From contig CAJXKO010000001.1 of the NCBI GenBank assembly GCA_913055845.1, positions 42,863-106,862 on the forward strand: a DNA stretch of 64,000 bases, read 5' to 3'. A program made the position numbers and the translations under genes. Numbering within the stretch: the stretch's first letter is position 1; the number at the start of each line of letters is the position of its first letter. This document shows positions 34,598 to 43,059 of this stretch, piece by piece. The stretch is from an uncultured Bacteroidota bacterium (GTDB lineage: Bacteria; Bacteroidota; Rhodothermia; Rhodothermales; Salinibacteraceae). The notes below the pieces were generated by a model. It ran no database searches. It saw nothing but the letters and a program-made list of their open reading frames with translations, and was not told the origin of the DNA.

Positions 34598-35380
34598 TTA
34601 CGCCGTGGCGGCCAGAAACTGGGTGAGCGCTTCCGTGAAGGCCGTCGGACGTTCAGCGTGCACGTTATGTCCGCCCCCAGGAATAACGACGCGACGCGCG
34701 GCCTCGATCCGGGCCGTCGTTTCTTCCGTAATCGCAGCGTACTTGTCATCGAGCGCTCCCGTGAGCACCAGGGTCGGGCACGCGATCTCATCGAGCCGCT
34801 CCCAGAATGAGGTCTGGCGGCCTGGACTCATCCCCCGGAGCGCCCGGGCCAGCTCAGCGGGGTCATTCCCACAACGCGTCCGCACCATTTCATCGACGAG
34901 GCCATGCTGGGCGAGCGAGTCGAACAGAGGCAGCCGATACCAGTCCGCAAGGAAGGCTTCTAAATCATCCTCGATCCGGGCGGCGCGCTTCGCATCCACT
35001 TCTCGCCGGTCTGCTCGTTCCGCCTTCGTCCGCAGCCCCGGCGACGCAGATTCGAGCCCGAGGCGCCCCACCCGATTCGGATGCCGGAGGGTCAGCGAGA
35101 GGGCCACGCGGCCGCCCATTGAGTAGCCGACGAGCACGCAGGACGACACGCCCTCCGCATCGAATACCTCCACCACGGCCTCCGTCGCCCCCGCAACCGA
35201 ATACGCCTCCTCGGGCTGATCGAGCGACTGGCCGTGCCCCGGCAGATCCACTGCCAGGCAGTAAAAGTCGTCCTCCAGCCCCTGCACCAATGGGGCCCAG
35301 TCCGCGGACGATCCCATGAATCCGTGCAGGAAGCAGAGCGTCGGCTGCTCCGCGGAACCGAATGTGTGACGATGGAGCAT
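34598..35380 (-). CDS. menH: MenH-type alpha/beta hydrolase (SHCHC synthase)
   Basis: A 260-residue hydrolase. It has the oxyanion loop FLHGFMGSSADW, nucleophile elbow GYSMGGR, an acid in LTGALDDKYA and the His in IPGGGHNVHAERP. The pattern PGHG then YSMGGR and GGGHNVHAERP is typical of MenH, which eliminates pyruvate from SEPHCHC. The neighbours menA, menC and menE agree. ATG 35380 (MLHRHTFG) gives the normal length; the frame stays open far upstream through the opposing MBL-fold gene, which is an artefact of GC-rich sequence. Confidence 0.88.
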   Translation of the reverse strand: MLHRHTFGSAEQPTLCFLHGFMGSSADWAPLVQGLEDDFYCLAVDLPGHGQSLDQPEEAYSVAGATEAVVEVFDAEGVSSCVLVGYSMGGRVALSLTLRHPNRVGRLGLESASPGLRTKAERADRREVDAKRAARIEDDLEAFLADWYRLPLFDSLAQHGLVDEMVRTRCGNDPAELARALRGMSPGRQTSFWERLDEIACPTLVLTGALDDKYAAITEETTARIEAARRVVIPGGGHNVHAERPTAFTEALTQFLAATA

Positions 35381-35485
35381 CGACTCTGAGATTTCCGGGT
35401 CGTTGGCACTCACACTCTTGGCAATCAATGGAGACGACCTGTACGTTGAGCAGTGCGTCCACGATTCATCGATCCCATCCGTCCC

Positions 35486-36382
35486 ATGCGTTCTCGCCGA
35501 ACCTTTCTCCGACACCTCGGCGGGGCACTCGCCGCAGCCCCCTTTCTCTCCTCCCTCGCCCCTCAGCTCGCGCAGGTGGACGGCTTCACGGCCCTCCGCA
35601 ACGGCGTGGGGACCTTCACGCAGCGCGGGGGCACCATCGGGTGGCTCGTCACCGACGACGGCATCGTGGTCGTCGACACGCAGTACCCCAAGTCGGCACC
35701 CGACTGCTGGAACGGCCTCCGCGAACGATCCGACAGCCCCCTCGCGATGGTCATCAACACGCACCACCACGGCGACCACGTGGGCGGCAACGGCGTGTTT
35801 GCCCAGTACACCGACCGCTTCGTCGGCCATGCCAACGTGCCGGACCTGATGCGGGCCAGCGCGGAGGAGGGAACGAAGGAGCAAAAGACCTATCCCACAG
35901 AGACCTTCCAAGATACCTGGTCCGAGACCGTCGGTGACGAAACGCTCACGCTTCGCTACCGCGGCCCGGCACACACCGGGGGCGACGCGATCATCGCCTT
36001 CGAGAACGCCAATGTGGTTCACGTGGGCGACCTCGTCTTCAACCGCGCTTACCCGTTCATCGACGTGGGCGGCGGGGCGGATTCGAAAAACTGGATTTCG
36101 AGTCTCGAAACGATCCACGACGCCCTCGACGACGACACGATTGTCATTCACGGCCACGGCAATCCCGAGTTTGGCGTGACGGGCGGGCGGGAGGACCTGC
36201 TGGTGATGCGCAATTTCCTGGAGGCCCTGAACGAGTACGTCACCCAGCAGCGCCAGGCCGGGACCTCTCTCCAGGAGATGAAGCAGAAGGAGGTACTGGA
36301 GGGCTTCGAGGCGTTCAACTTCGACTGGGCGCTCTCGCTGTCCGCCTGCATCGAGGCGGTGTATCGGGAACGGACGGGATAG
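35486..36382 (+). CDS. Tat-exported metallo-beta-lactamase-fold hydrolase
   Basis: A 298-residue protein with a twin-arginine signal (MRSRRTFLRHLGGALAAAPF). The MBL zinc motif is INTHHHGDHVGGN, followed by downstream ligands in RGPAHTGGDAI, VVHVGDLVFN and IHGHGNPEFGV. The text resembles the SoxH/quinoprotein-relay-like MBL proteins. Export through Tat suggests that metal is loaded in the cytoplasm. It lies inside the men cluster but on the opposite strand, diverging from menH (105 bases) and converging with menD (77 bases). A link to quinones is possible but unproven. Confidence 0.83.
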   Translation: MRSRRTFLRHLGGALAAAPFLSSLAPQLAQVDGFTALRNGVGTFTQRGGTIGWLVTDDGIVVVDTQYPKSAPDCWNGLRERSDSPLAMVINTHHHGDHVGGNGVFAQYTDRFVGHANVPDLMRASAEEGTKEQKTYPTETFQDTWSETVGDETLTLRYRGPAHTGGDAIIAFENANVVHVGDLVFNRAYPFIDVGGGADSKNWISSLETIHDALDDDTIVIHGHGNPEFGVTGGREDLLVMRNFLEALNEYVTQQRQAGTSLQEMKQKEVLEGFEAFNFDWALSLSACIEAVYRERTG

Positions 36383-36459
36383 GGAGGGAGGGACGCACGG
36401 ACGTAGGAAGTGTGGAGGTGAGGGAGCAACTTTCTTTCGCACCGTTCTCTTTCGACTTC
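36383..36459. repeat. Purine-rich spacer between convergent genes
   Basis: The plus strand from 36383 to 36430 is built of GGGAGG, GGACG and GTGTGGAGG-like units, then a pyrimidine-rich stretch follows to the menD stop. The composition resembles the spacer at 10370-10446. It may be a degenerate intergenic repeat family. Confidence 0.28.
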
Positions 36460-38253
36460 TTAGCCCTGCTTGTGGACCGCGGCTGCGACCGCTCGCTCTA
36501 GATCCTCATACACCCGCCGGTTGGCTTCGCGATCCGTCTGCACCTCGACCAGCGCGGACGTGCCGGACCGACACGCCTCCTCGTACGCGGCCCGAAAATC
36601 CGCGGGCGTCTCAGGGCGGTGATACGGCAGGTCGAACGTCGCGGCGGCATCCTCAAAATCTCGGCCGTGGGGCGTCGTAAAGTACGGATCGAAGTCGTCG
36701 TACTCGCGGATGGGCAGGAAGTGGAAGATGCCCCCGCCGTCGTTGTTGACGACGACCACAACGACCTGGCAATCCTGCAAAAGGGCGAGACCGTTCAGGT
36801 CGTGCCAGAGGGCAAGGTCGCCGATGAGGAGCGTGACCGGTCCGTCGCGGCCCGTGGCCACCCCCGCCGCGGTTGCTACCGTCCCGTCGATTCCACTCGC
36901 CCCCCGGTTGGCGTAAACAGGTCCGGCAGTGCCCTCGATAGAGCCGTGGCGGTTCAGGTCGCGCACCGGCATGCTGCTGGCCGCCACGAGCGCGTGACTC
37001 GACGGCCTCTCGTCGGTCAGGATCGTCGCCACGAGCGGCTCAGTGAGCGCATCCGTCTCATCCGCGTGCGTCCGCACAACGGCTTCGGCCCGGTCGCTCG
37101 CCGTCGTCCAGGCGTTGCGCCAGTCGGTCGCCCCTGCCCCGTCGTCGAGCCGTGCGATGAGCGCGTCGGCGAACGCGGGCACGTCGGCCTCCACGTGGTG
37201 GGTGACGCGGTGGTCCGGATCGATGCGGAATGGGTCCGGGCGCACGACGGCCCAGGTCCCCGGTGCGGTGTCGCGGAGGAAGAGGCGCAGTCGCTTCGAC
37301 GCAAACCGTCCCCCCACCTGCAGCACAGCCTCCGGCGCGTGGGCCTCACGGAAGAGCTCCGACGTGAGTACGAGGTCGCCGTACGGCACGTGCCCAGCCT
37401 GCTCCCCACCGAGTCGGAGTTGCGACGTGAGATCGGGCACGAGGGGCCAGCCGAGGTGTACTGCAACTCGCTGTACCGCGTCCGCCGCGGCAGCGGTGTC
37501 GAGACGCCCCGCCACGACGAGCCCTCTCTCGGTGCCGCTCAAATCTTCGGCTAGTGCCTCAATGTCGGCACCGGCCGGAGTCGAGACGGGCGTGGGGTAC
37601 TGCGTGTACGGCTCCGTGCCGGTGGCCCACCTCTTCACTGTCTCTGGCACCGCCACCGAAACCTCTGACTCGACCGGCTCCAGGGGCTTCCGGAACATGC
37701 AGTTGACATGCACGGGGCCGGCGGGCGCCCGGCGGGCACGGTGGACTACCTGGTTGGTCGTCGTGAGGACGTACGCGGGATCGATCTCGTCGGTCGGCGG
37801 CGGCACGTCCACCTGCCAGCGCACGTAGTCGCCGAAGATGTTGACCTGGTCGATCGTCTGATTCGCGCCGGTATCTCGCAGCTCGGGCGGACGGTCCGCC
37901 GTAAGAAGAAGCAGCGGCACGCCGTCTACGGACGCCTCGACCACAGCGGGCAGCCCGTTGGCGACGGCGGTGCCGGAGGTAGTGATCCAGGCAGCGGGGG
38001 TTTGCGTGGCCCGACCATATCCGAGCGCAGCAAACGCGTTGCCCCGTTCGTCCACGTGCAGTACCGTTTGGGCCCCGGAGTGGCGGGCCGCGGCCACGGT
38101 TAGCGGCGTGGAGCGCGACCCGGGGGCGACGAAAAAGGTCGTGACGCCGTTGCGGACCAGCTCTTCCACGAGCAGCTGCGTCCACAGGTAAGTCTGGTTG
38201 GGGGCGTTCAGGACGGAAAAAGAATGATCAGCCACGAAAGCGGCGCGGTTCAA
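36460..38253 (-). CDS. menD: SEPHCHC synthase MenD
   Basis: A 597-residue thiamine-diphosphate enzyme that joins 2-oxoglutarate and isochorismate. Family markers are the N-terminal VRNGVTTFFVAPGSRSTPL, the ThDP-activating Glu in VLHVDERGNAFAALGYG, and the metal/ThDP motif LLIGDLALWHDLNG...VVVNNDGGGIFHFLP. Full length. It follows menF after 6 bases. Together they make the entry steps from chorismate. Confidence 0.96.
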   Translation of the reverse strand: MNRAAFVADHSFSVLNAPNQTYLWTQLLVEELVRNGVTTFFVAPGSRSTPLTVAAARHSGAQTVLHVDERGNAFAALGYGRATQTPAAWITTSGTAVANGLPAVVEASVDGVPLLLLTADRPPELRDTGANQTIDQVNIFGDYVRWQVDVPPPTDEIDPAYVLTTTNQVVHRARRAPAGPVHVNCMFRKPLEPVESEVSVAVPETVKRWATGTEPYTQYPTPVSTPAGADIEALAEDLSGTERGLVVAGRLDTAAAADAVQRVAVHLGWPLVPDLTSQLRLGGEQAGHVPYGDLVLTSELFREAHAPEAVLQVGGRFASKRLRLFLRDTAPGTWAVVRPDPFRIDPDHRVTHHVEADVPAFADALIARLDDGAGATDWRNAWTTASDRAEAVVRTHADETDALTEPLVATILTDERPSSHALVAASSMPVRDLNRHGSIEGTAGPVYANRGASGIDGTVATAAGVATGRDGPVTLLIGDLALWHDLNGLALLQDCQVVVVVVNNDGGGIFHFLPIREYDDFDPYFTTPHGRDFEDAAATFDLPYHRPETPADFRAAYEEACRSGTSALVEVQTDREANRRVYEDLERAVAAAVHKQG

Positions 38254-38259
38254 TGTGTG

Positions 38260-39690
38260 TCAGCCAGACGCGGTGTCGGCCCCGACCACCCCCATGATGG
38301 CAGCGAAGTCCCCAATTTTCTGCTCAATTTCGTCCCACTCCCGGTCCGGCGTCGAGCCCTCGACGATGCCGGCCCCTGAGAAAAGCGCAATCTGCTTCTG
38401 TTCGACGAGTCCCGCCCGTAGGCCGACCGCGAATTCGGCCACGTCGCGTCCAACCCAGCCCACTGGCCCAGCGTACCACCCGCGATCGAACGGCTCCTGA
38501 GCACGGATGGCCGCCACGGCGTTCTCAGTGGGCACACCACCAACAGCTGGCGTAGGGTGTAATACCTTCAGGAGGTCTGTCGTGGCAGTGTCAGGACGGA
38601 GCGTGCCGGTGAGGCGGGAGTGAAGGTGACGCCCTCGGGCCAGAGCCAACTCCCCCCTCCCATTCGGGCGTTGCACCGAGACGCAGACCCGTTCCAGATC
38701 GCTCCGAATGGTGTCCTCTACGAACGCGTGCTCGCGGCGCTCCTTGGGGCTCTGCAGAAGCTCGTTGCGGAGGGCCTCGTCCTCCTCTTCCGTCTCGCCA
38801 CGGGGTCGCGTCCCCGCCACCGCCTCACTCACGACGGTCCGCCCCTCCCGTCGAAAGAGCCGCTCCGGCGAGGCGCCGACGAACGCGGGACCGTCCACGG
38901 GGCGGAGAGCAAAGTGATAACAGCCCGGCGTCGCGGACTCCAGGTGGTTGAGCACGAGGAGCGGATCCATCGCGTCGCGTAGCGCGAGGGCCACGCGGCG
39001 CGCCAGCACCACCTTGTCGAGCGCGTTCCCGTCAATGGCCTCGAGGGCCCAGCGCACCATGTGCGTCCATCCGTCGTGGTCCGGCACGTCCTGACGGTGG
39101 TAGGGACGAGGCAGTGGCGTACGCGCCTCCGGCGCCGGCAGCGCCAGGGCGTCGAGCCGGTCCAAAATCGCCGCCTGGCGCCCCGTGTCGCGGGGCCGCA
39201 CGAGGTTGCACGCCAGGCGCAGCCCCCCGTCCGTCGCCACCAGCTCGAAGCGAGGCAGGACGAAGCGGTAGGTCCCAAACGGCGCCCATCGGCGGTCCGG
39301 GCGGTCCGTGGCGGACGGCTGTGCGGCGTCGAACCGCACACCGCCGTAGTACCGGATCGTGCGCTCTGCATTGTCAAGTCGCTCCCCCAAAGCCGATCCC
39401 AATCCCCCGTAGTCCACCGGGGCCGCGGTGCTCGAGATCACGTCCGCCGCCCCGACTGCCGCGACGCGGCGGGCATCTTCTCGTCCCGACCAGTAGGCCG
39501 TCTCGGCGAGCGTCTGTGCCCGCATCCAGTCAATTAACGGCACCGACTCAGGCACCGACACGCTTACCCGCTCAATGCGCGCCGTGCCGTTCCCTCCCTG
39601 GAGGGCCGCACGGATCCGCTCCGACAGGGCCGCCCGCACGTCCGCAGCGGGGTCGATGTCCCGAATGGCGGCAGGGTCGAGATCGAGCAT
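38260..39690 (-). CDS. menF: Isochorismate synthase MenF
   Basis: A 476-residue chorismate-utilising enzyme. The catalytic region reads VVSEAVAGTRPRGETEEEDE, then SPKERREHAFVEDTIRSDL and HPTPAVGGVPTENAVAAI, with the last block GWYAGPVGWV. GTRPRG and HPTPAVGG are shared by the whole family (EntC, MenF, PabB, TrpE); menD directly downstream sets MenF. ATG 39690 (MLDLDPAAI) was chosen; upstream in-frame text to 39867 is not family-like. Confidence 0.93.
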   Translation of the reverse strand: MLDLDPAAIRDIDPAADVRAALSERIRAALQGGNGTARIERVSVSVPESVPLIDWMRAQTLAETAYWSGREDARRVAAVGAADVISSTAAPVDYGGLGSALGERLDNAERTIRYYGGVRFDAAQPSATDRPDRRWAPFGTYRFVLPRFELVATDGGLRLACNLVRPRDTGRQAAILDRLDALALPAPEARTPLPRPYHRQDVPDHDGWTHMVRWALEAIDGNALDKVVLARRVALALRDAMDPLLVLNHLESATPGCYHFALRPVDGPAFVGASPERLFRREGRTVVSEAVAGTRPRGETEEEDEALRNELLQSPKERREHAFVEDTIRSDLERVCVSVQRPNGRGELALARGRHLHSRLTGTLRPDTATTDLLKVLHPTPAVGGVPTENAVAAIRAQEPFDRGWYAGPVGWVGRDVAEFAVGLRAGLVEQKQIALFSGAGIVEGSTPDREWDEIEQKIGDFAAIMGVVGADTASG

Positions 39691-39787
39691 GTCTGAAAGG
39701 TGGGGTGGAAGGCGACCGTCGATTGTAGCATCCACATCTGGCCCGCAGTCGGAGGCTCTTCGGATTCGCCCCCGGCAGGCCTTGCGC

Positions 39788-40462
39788 TCAGGCGGGAGAA
39801 GAAACCTCAGCGGAAGATAGGTGGGCGGTGCAGTTCTGCAGTTCCGCCCAGGCGCGTCCGTCCTCACAGACGACGCGGTTCACACAGGTGTTGGAGTGTC
39901 CAAGCGCCTGCATGTCCTCAAGTCCGTGGTCGTCGAGGAAGGTGGCGAGCAGTACCCGGAGGTAGCGGCCGTGCGTGACGGCGAGGACGGTTCGCCCCGC
40001 CTCCCGCACCAGGATGTGACGAAGCGCCCGCCGGGCCCGTGCCTGCACGTCCCGGATCGACTCGCCCTCCTCGATGGTCCGGTCGTAGTGCCCCGCTCGC
40101 CAATCGGACTTGATGGCCCCCATCGCAGCATCGCGCTCTTCGGAAGGCGGTGCCCCCTCGAAGACGCCCCAGTCCATTTCGCTTAGGTCGCGAAGGTGGG
40201 TGCGAGAGACCGGCTCGTGGGGCCGCGCCAGGATGTCAGCCGTCTGCCGGGCACGCTGGAGCGTGCTGGCGTACAGGGCATCCAGCGGCGCCGATTGCAG
40301 GCGCTCAGCGAGGGCACGGGCCTGGGCCCGTCCCGTATCGTTCAACTCACTGTCCACCCCGCCGCCCTGAATGATGCCTCGCCGGTTGTGCTCGGTTTCA
40401 CCGTGACGGACCAGGTACAGGGTCGTGCGGGCGGCCGGGGTGTGCGGGAAGGAGTCGTCCAT
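39788..40462 (-). CDS. Histidine phosphatase (phosphoglycerate mutase-like)
   Basis: A 224-residue branch-1 histidine phosphatase. The phospho-histidine motif is LVRHGETEHNRRGIIQG, with further residues in YASTLQRARQTADIL, LSEMDWGVFEG and the second His in VLAVTHGRYLRVL. The family includes cofactor-dependent mutases, CobC-type phosphatases and fructose-2,6-bisphosphatase-like enzymes. At this length a broad phosphatase (GpmB-like) is more likely than glycolytic GpmA. ATG 40462 (MDDSFPH) was chosen. It lies 98 bases upstream of menF on the same strand. Confidence 0.83.
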   Translation of the reverse strand: MDDSFPHTPAARTTLYLVRHGETEHNRRGIIQGGGVDSELNDTGRAQARALAERLQSAPLDALYASTLQRARQTADILARPHEPVSRTHLRDLSEMDWGVFEGAPPSEERDAAMGAIKSDWRAGHYDRTIEEGESIRDVQARARRALRHILVREAGRTVLAVTHGRYLRVLLATFLDDHGLEDMQALGHSNTCVNRVVCEDGRAWAELQNCTAHLSSAEVSSPA

Positions 40463-40521
40463 GCCGGAGAACAGTTGTCGGGAAAACGCGGAAGGCACCG
40501 TACGCCGGTATCCAGGGCGCG

Positions 40522-41178
40522 CTAATCGGTGTTTGAATCCTGACGGTCGTGCAGGTTCTCGATAATGTCTTTCGTGATGTCGTCCACCTGTGGGAGCGAG
40601 AGCCGGTACTTGAGGGCCACCCGCACAATAAGGCCCCGAAGCACCTGATCGGCCACCGGGAGGGGATAGAGCGCCTGTTGGATGGGACGCAGGACATACT
40701 CCATCCCCCACTCCACCACGCCCCACCGAAAAAGCACGAATCCGCCGAGCCCCACGCCGAGGGCCGCGTACATTTCGGCGGCGGCGAAGACGCTCATCGT
40801 GAGCACGTAGTAGAGCGACTGGGCCAGCACGTGATCGAGGGCCGTCACCACGCGGACGGCAACGAGGCTCGGAAGGGCTGGGCTCAGCAGGGCCCAGCCC
40901 ACAAACAGCGCGAGCGTGCCCCCCACGGCCCACCCCACCGGTAGGCCCCACAGCAGTGCGGGAAGTCCCCAGAGGGCAACGGTGCGGGCCGAGTCGACCC
41001 ACGTATCGGCCCAGCGCAGCAACTGCTCAAGCGACACATGGTCGAGCACGGCCCCTGCGTAGTTCTGCACGTCCTCCTCGGTAACGTGGTACCACCGCCC
41101 GCCCTCCGTCAGAATGCCGTACGGTGTGTCGACGTAAGGAGGTGAAGACGAGCCCTGCATCCGAACGGGCGTGGACAT
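40522..41178 (-). CDS. Membrane protein of unknown function
   Basis: A 218-residue protein I do not recognise. A polar N-terminus (GILTEGGRWYHVTEEDVQNYAGAVLDH) is followed by about four hydrophobic segments between residues 65 and 155. An amphipathic, charged C-terminus (LRGLIVRVALKYRLSLPQVDDITKDII) ends it. There is no signal peptide or catalytic motif. It is 59 bases upstream of the histidine phosphatase on the same strand and 154 bases from the DUF4230 gene. Confidence 0.62.
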   Translation of the reverse strand: MSTPVRMQGSSSPPYVDTPYGILTEGGRWYHVTEEDVQNYAGAVLDHVSLEQLLRWADTWVDSARTVALWGLPALLWGLPVGWAVGGTLALFVGWALLSPALPSLVAVRVVTALDHVLAQSLYYVLTMSVFAAAEMYAALGVGLGGFVLFRWGVVEWGMEYVLRPIQQALYPLPVADQVLRGLIVRVALKYRLSLPQVDDITKDIIENLHDRQDSNTD

Positions 41179-41332
41179 TGGTTCAGAGCGCCGCGATGGG
41201 ACTCTTGATGCTCAGAGCCCTTCCGTTGCGGTCGTGCCGACCCCACGGAACCGCGATGAACGTACACGGGACCAGGGGTTCGGTTTCAATGTAGACTGAA
41301 AGTTGCAGTACCACGGCTCCGAGTACCCTCCG

Positions 41333-42040
41333 TCACTTGTCGGTCGTCGGCCGCAATACCAGTTCATCGTCCACCCGAATCCGAAATCGGGGCGTGCTAA
41401 TGCCTGCGGCCTTCAGCGCGGGGCGGAGCATTGCCTCCAGGGCACGAGCCGTATTTATGCGAGGCTGTGTCGCTGCCTCAAGCCGTCGCTCGGCCTGCGC
41501 CCGAACGGCCTCCTGAACGGCCCCGAGTGCCCGGGTCCGTACCGCCTCCGGCATTTCGGAGGGAAGCACTCGCATCCATCCGCTTGCCTGGGAGCGCACC
41601 TCCAGCTTCGCGAGATCCACCTCCACACTGTGCACCGACAGGGACGGGAGCGCGACGCCCACTCGTCCCGCTCCTTCCACCGTAATCATGGACGGGGAAA
41701 GGGAGCGCACGTCGAATCCGTAGGACACGGTGCCCGGCACCCGCACCTGTGTACGGGCCCCACCCTGCATGAGCGCGAGGGCCCCCGGCTGCGTCTGCCG
41801 CAGCAGGTAGGTCAGCCACGACGGGGTAAGGACCTGCGACGAGTCGACCCGAACCGAGGCACTTACGTCCATTGTGCCCGTCACCAGGAAAGACGCGGGC
41901 GCCTCGTCCTGAATCGTCGTGACAACGATGCGGCGAACGGTCGCGTCCGAGGGGCCGCGCCCCCATCCCCACAGCGCCGCCAGCAGCAGTATGCCCGCCA
42001 CCAGTCCGCCCCCGATAGCGGCGCGTGTGGTTGATGTCAT
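41333..42040 (-). CDS. DUF4230-like membrane-anchored protein
   Basis: A 235-residue protein with one N-terminal membrane helix (AAIGGGLVAGILLLAALWGWG). A mixed alpha/beta domain follows, of the DUF4230 pattern: VTTIQDEAPASFLVTGTMDVSASVRVDSS early, VSYGFDVRSLSPSMITVEG in the middle, and a helix with RALGAVQEAVRAQAERRLEAA. The domain is common in Bacteroidota and has no assigned role. The bulk should be periplasmic. The DMT transporter lies 47 bases upstream on the same strand. Confidence 0.68.
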   Translation of the reverse strand: MTSTTRAAIGGGLVAGILLLAALWGWGRGPSDATVRRIVVTTIQDEAPASFLVTGTMDVSASVRVDSSQVLTPSWLTYLLRQTQPGALALMQGGARTQVRVPGTVSYGFDVRSLSPSMITVEGAGRVGVALPSLSVHSVEVDLAKLEVRSQASGWMRVLPSEMPEAVRTRALGAVQEAVRAQAERRLEAATQPRINTARALEAMLRPALKAAGISTPRFRIRVDDELVLRPTTDK

Positions 42041-42087
42041 CGGACGACGCAGGCGGTTTTCTACGAGAGGGGTGCAGGCGAATGGGG

Positions 42088-43017
42088 CTAGAGCCCGAGC
42101 AGCACGAGCGCAAGACCCGCCAGACCGAGCCCGATCTTGTTGGGGGGCGACAGCTGCTCGTTCCAGACCGTGATGCCGAGGAGGGCCGCCAGGGTCATGA
42201 TGGCGATATTGTTCACCGGAAAGACGAACGGCCCCGGCAGTGCTTCGATGGCCCGCAGCAAAAACTCAAGCGATCCATAGTTGACCACCCCAAGCACAAC
42301 GCCCCACCCAATGGCTTTGGCCGTGGGCCACTCGCCACGCTGGAGACCGCGCCGCAGAACGATGACTGCCCCCACCAGAAACGCGACCCCGAACGCAAGC
42401 ATCAGGAACAACACGCGGCTGTTTTCGGCGCCGAACCCCTCTTCAAACGCCTTCATCGACACGTCCACCGCCCCGCCGAGGCAGAAGGTGAGCGCCAGCA
42501 CCCCAACGGCCCGCCAGTCGACCGACGGGACGGTAGCCTGTACCGCCGCTCCATGCCCCGCCCGGGCACCAGACGACGCCGGCACCGGCTCCGGCGACGA
42601 CCGCCGATGGGCCAGCAGAAAGAACGCCCCCATCGCCAGCACCATTCCCACTCCCTGCGCTCCGGTGGGCACCTCCCCCCACACCAACCACGACGCCAAA
42701 AACGGCACCACCACCGACACCCGCATCACCCCGATGGCCAACGACATGCCCGCCACCTCCGTGGCCCACGCCAGTGCAAAAAAGCCGGCAATGAGCACCA
42801 CGCCCGTGCCCACCCCGAGCGTTCCAAGCGCCAGCGACAGCGTAAGCCCCTCCTCAACCGACCGTCCCCCAATTCCTAGCAGGATCACCGCTACGCCCAC
42901 GGCCGCCGCATAGTTCACGGTCAGGAGCGCCGTGCGGTCGAGCCGCAACCGACCGGCGTGCTTAAAAATCACACCGATGGCGACGCTACACGTAACGGCA
43001 CACGCCAGAAAGACCAT
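42088..43017 (-). CDS. DMT superfamily (EamA) transporter
   Basis: A 309-residue inner-membrane protein with about ten hydrophobic helices in two repeated halves. The halves end in LVWGEVPTGAQGVGMVLAMGAFFLL and ITVWNEQLSPPNKIGLGLAGLALVLLGL, the usual EamA closing pattern (W.E...P....G..L...G..L). A polar loop (RRSSPEPVPASSGARAGHG) separates the halves. The substrate is unknown; EamA members move metabolites, amino acids or lipid-linked sugars. It is 42 bases downstream of the YbbR gene. Confidence 0.82.
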   Translation of the reverse strand: MVFLACAVTCSVAIGVIFKHAGRLRLDRTALLTVNYAAAVGVAVILLGIGGRSVEEGLTLSLALGTLGVGTGVVLIAGFFALAWATEVAGMSLAIGVMRVSVVVPFLASWLVWGEVPTGAQGVGMVLAMGAFFLLAHRRSSPEPVPASSGARAGHGAAVQATVPSVDWRAVGVLALTFCLGGAVDVSMKAFEEGFGAENSRVLFLMLAFGVAFLVGAVIVLRRGLQRGEWPTAKAIGWGVVLGVVNYGSLEFLLRAIEALPGPFVFPVNNIAIMTLAALLGITVWNEQLSPPNKIGLGLAGLALVLLGL

Positions 43018-43059
43018 AGATCAGGTACCTGAGTTGGAATGCAGACGACCGCCTCGCCC

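Noticed and set aside
35381..36442. Upstream extension of menH through the MBL-fold gene
   Set aside because: MenH starts at 35380 by family length; the extension is antisense to the Tat/MBL gene.
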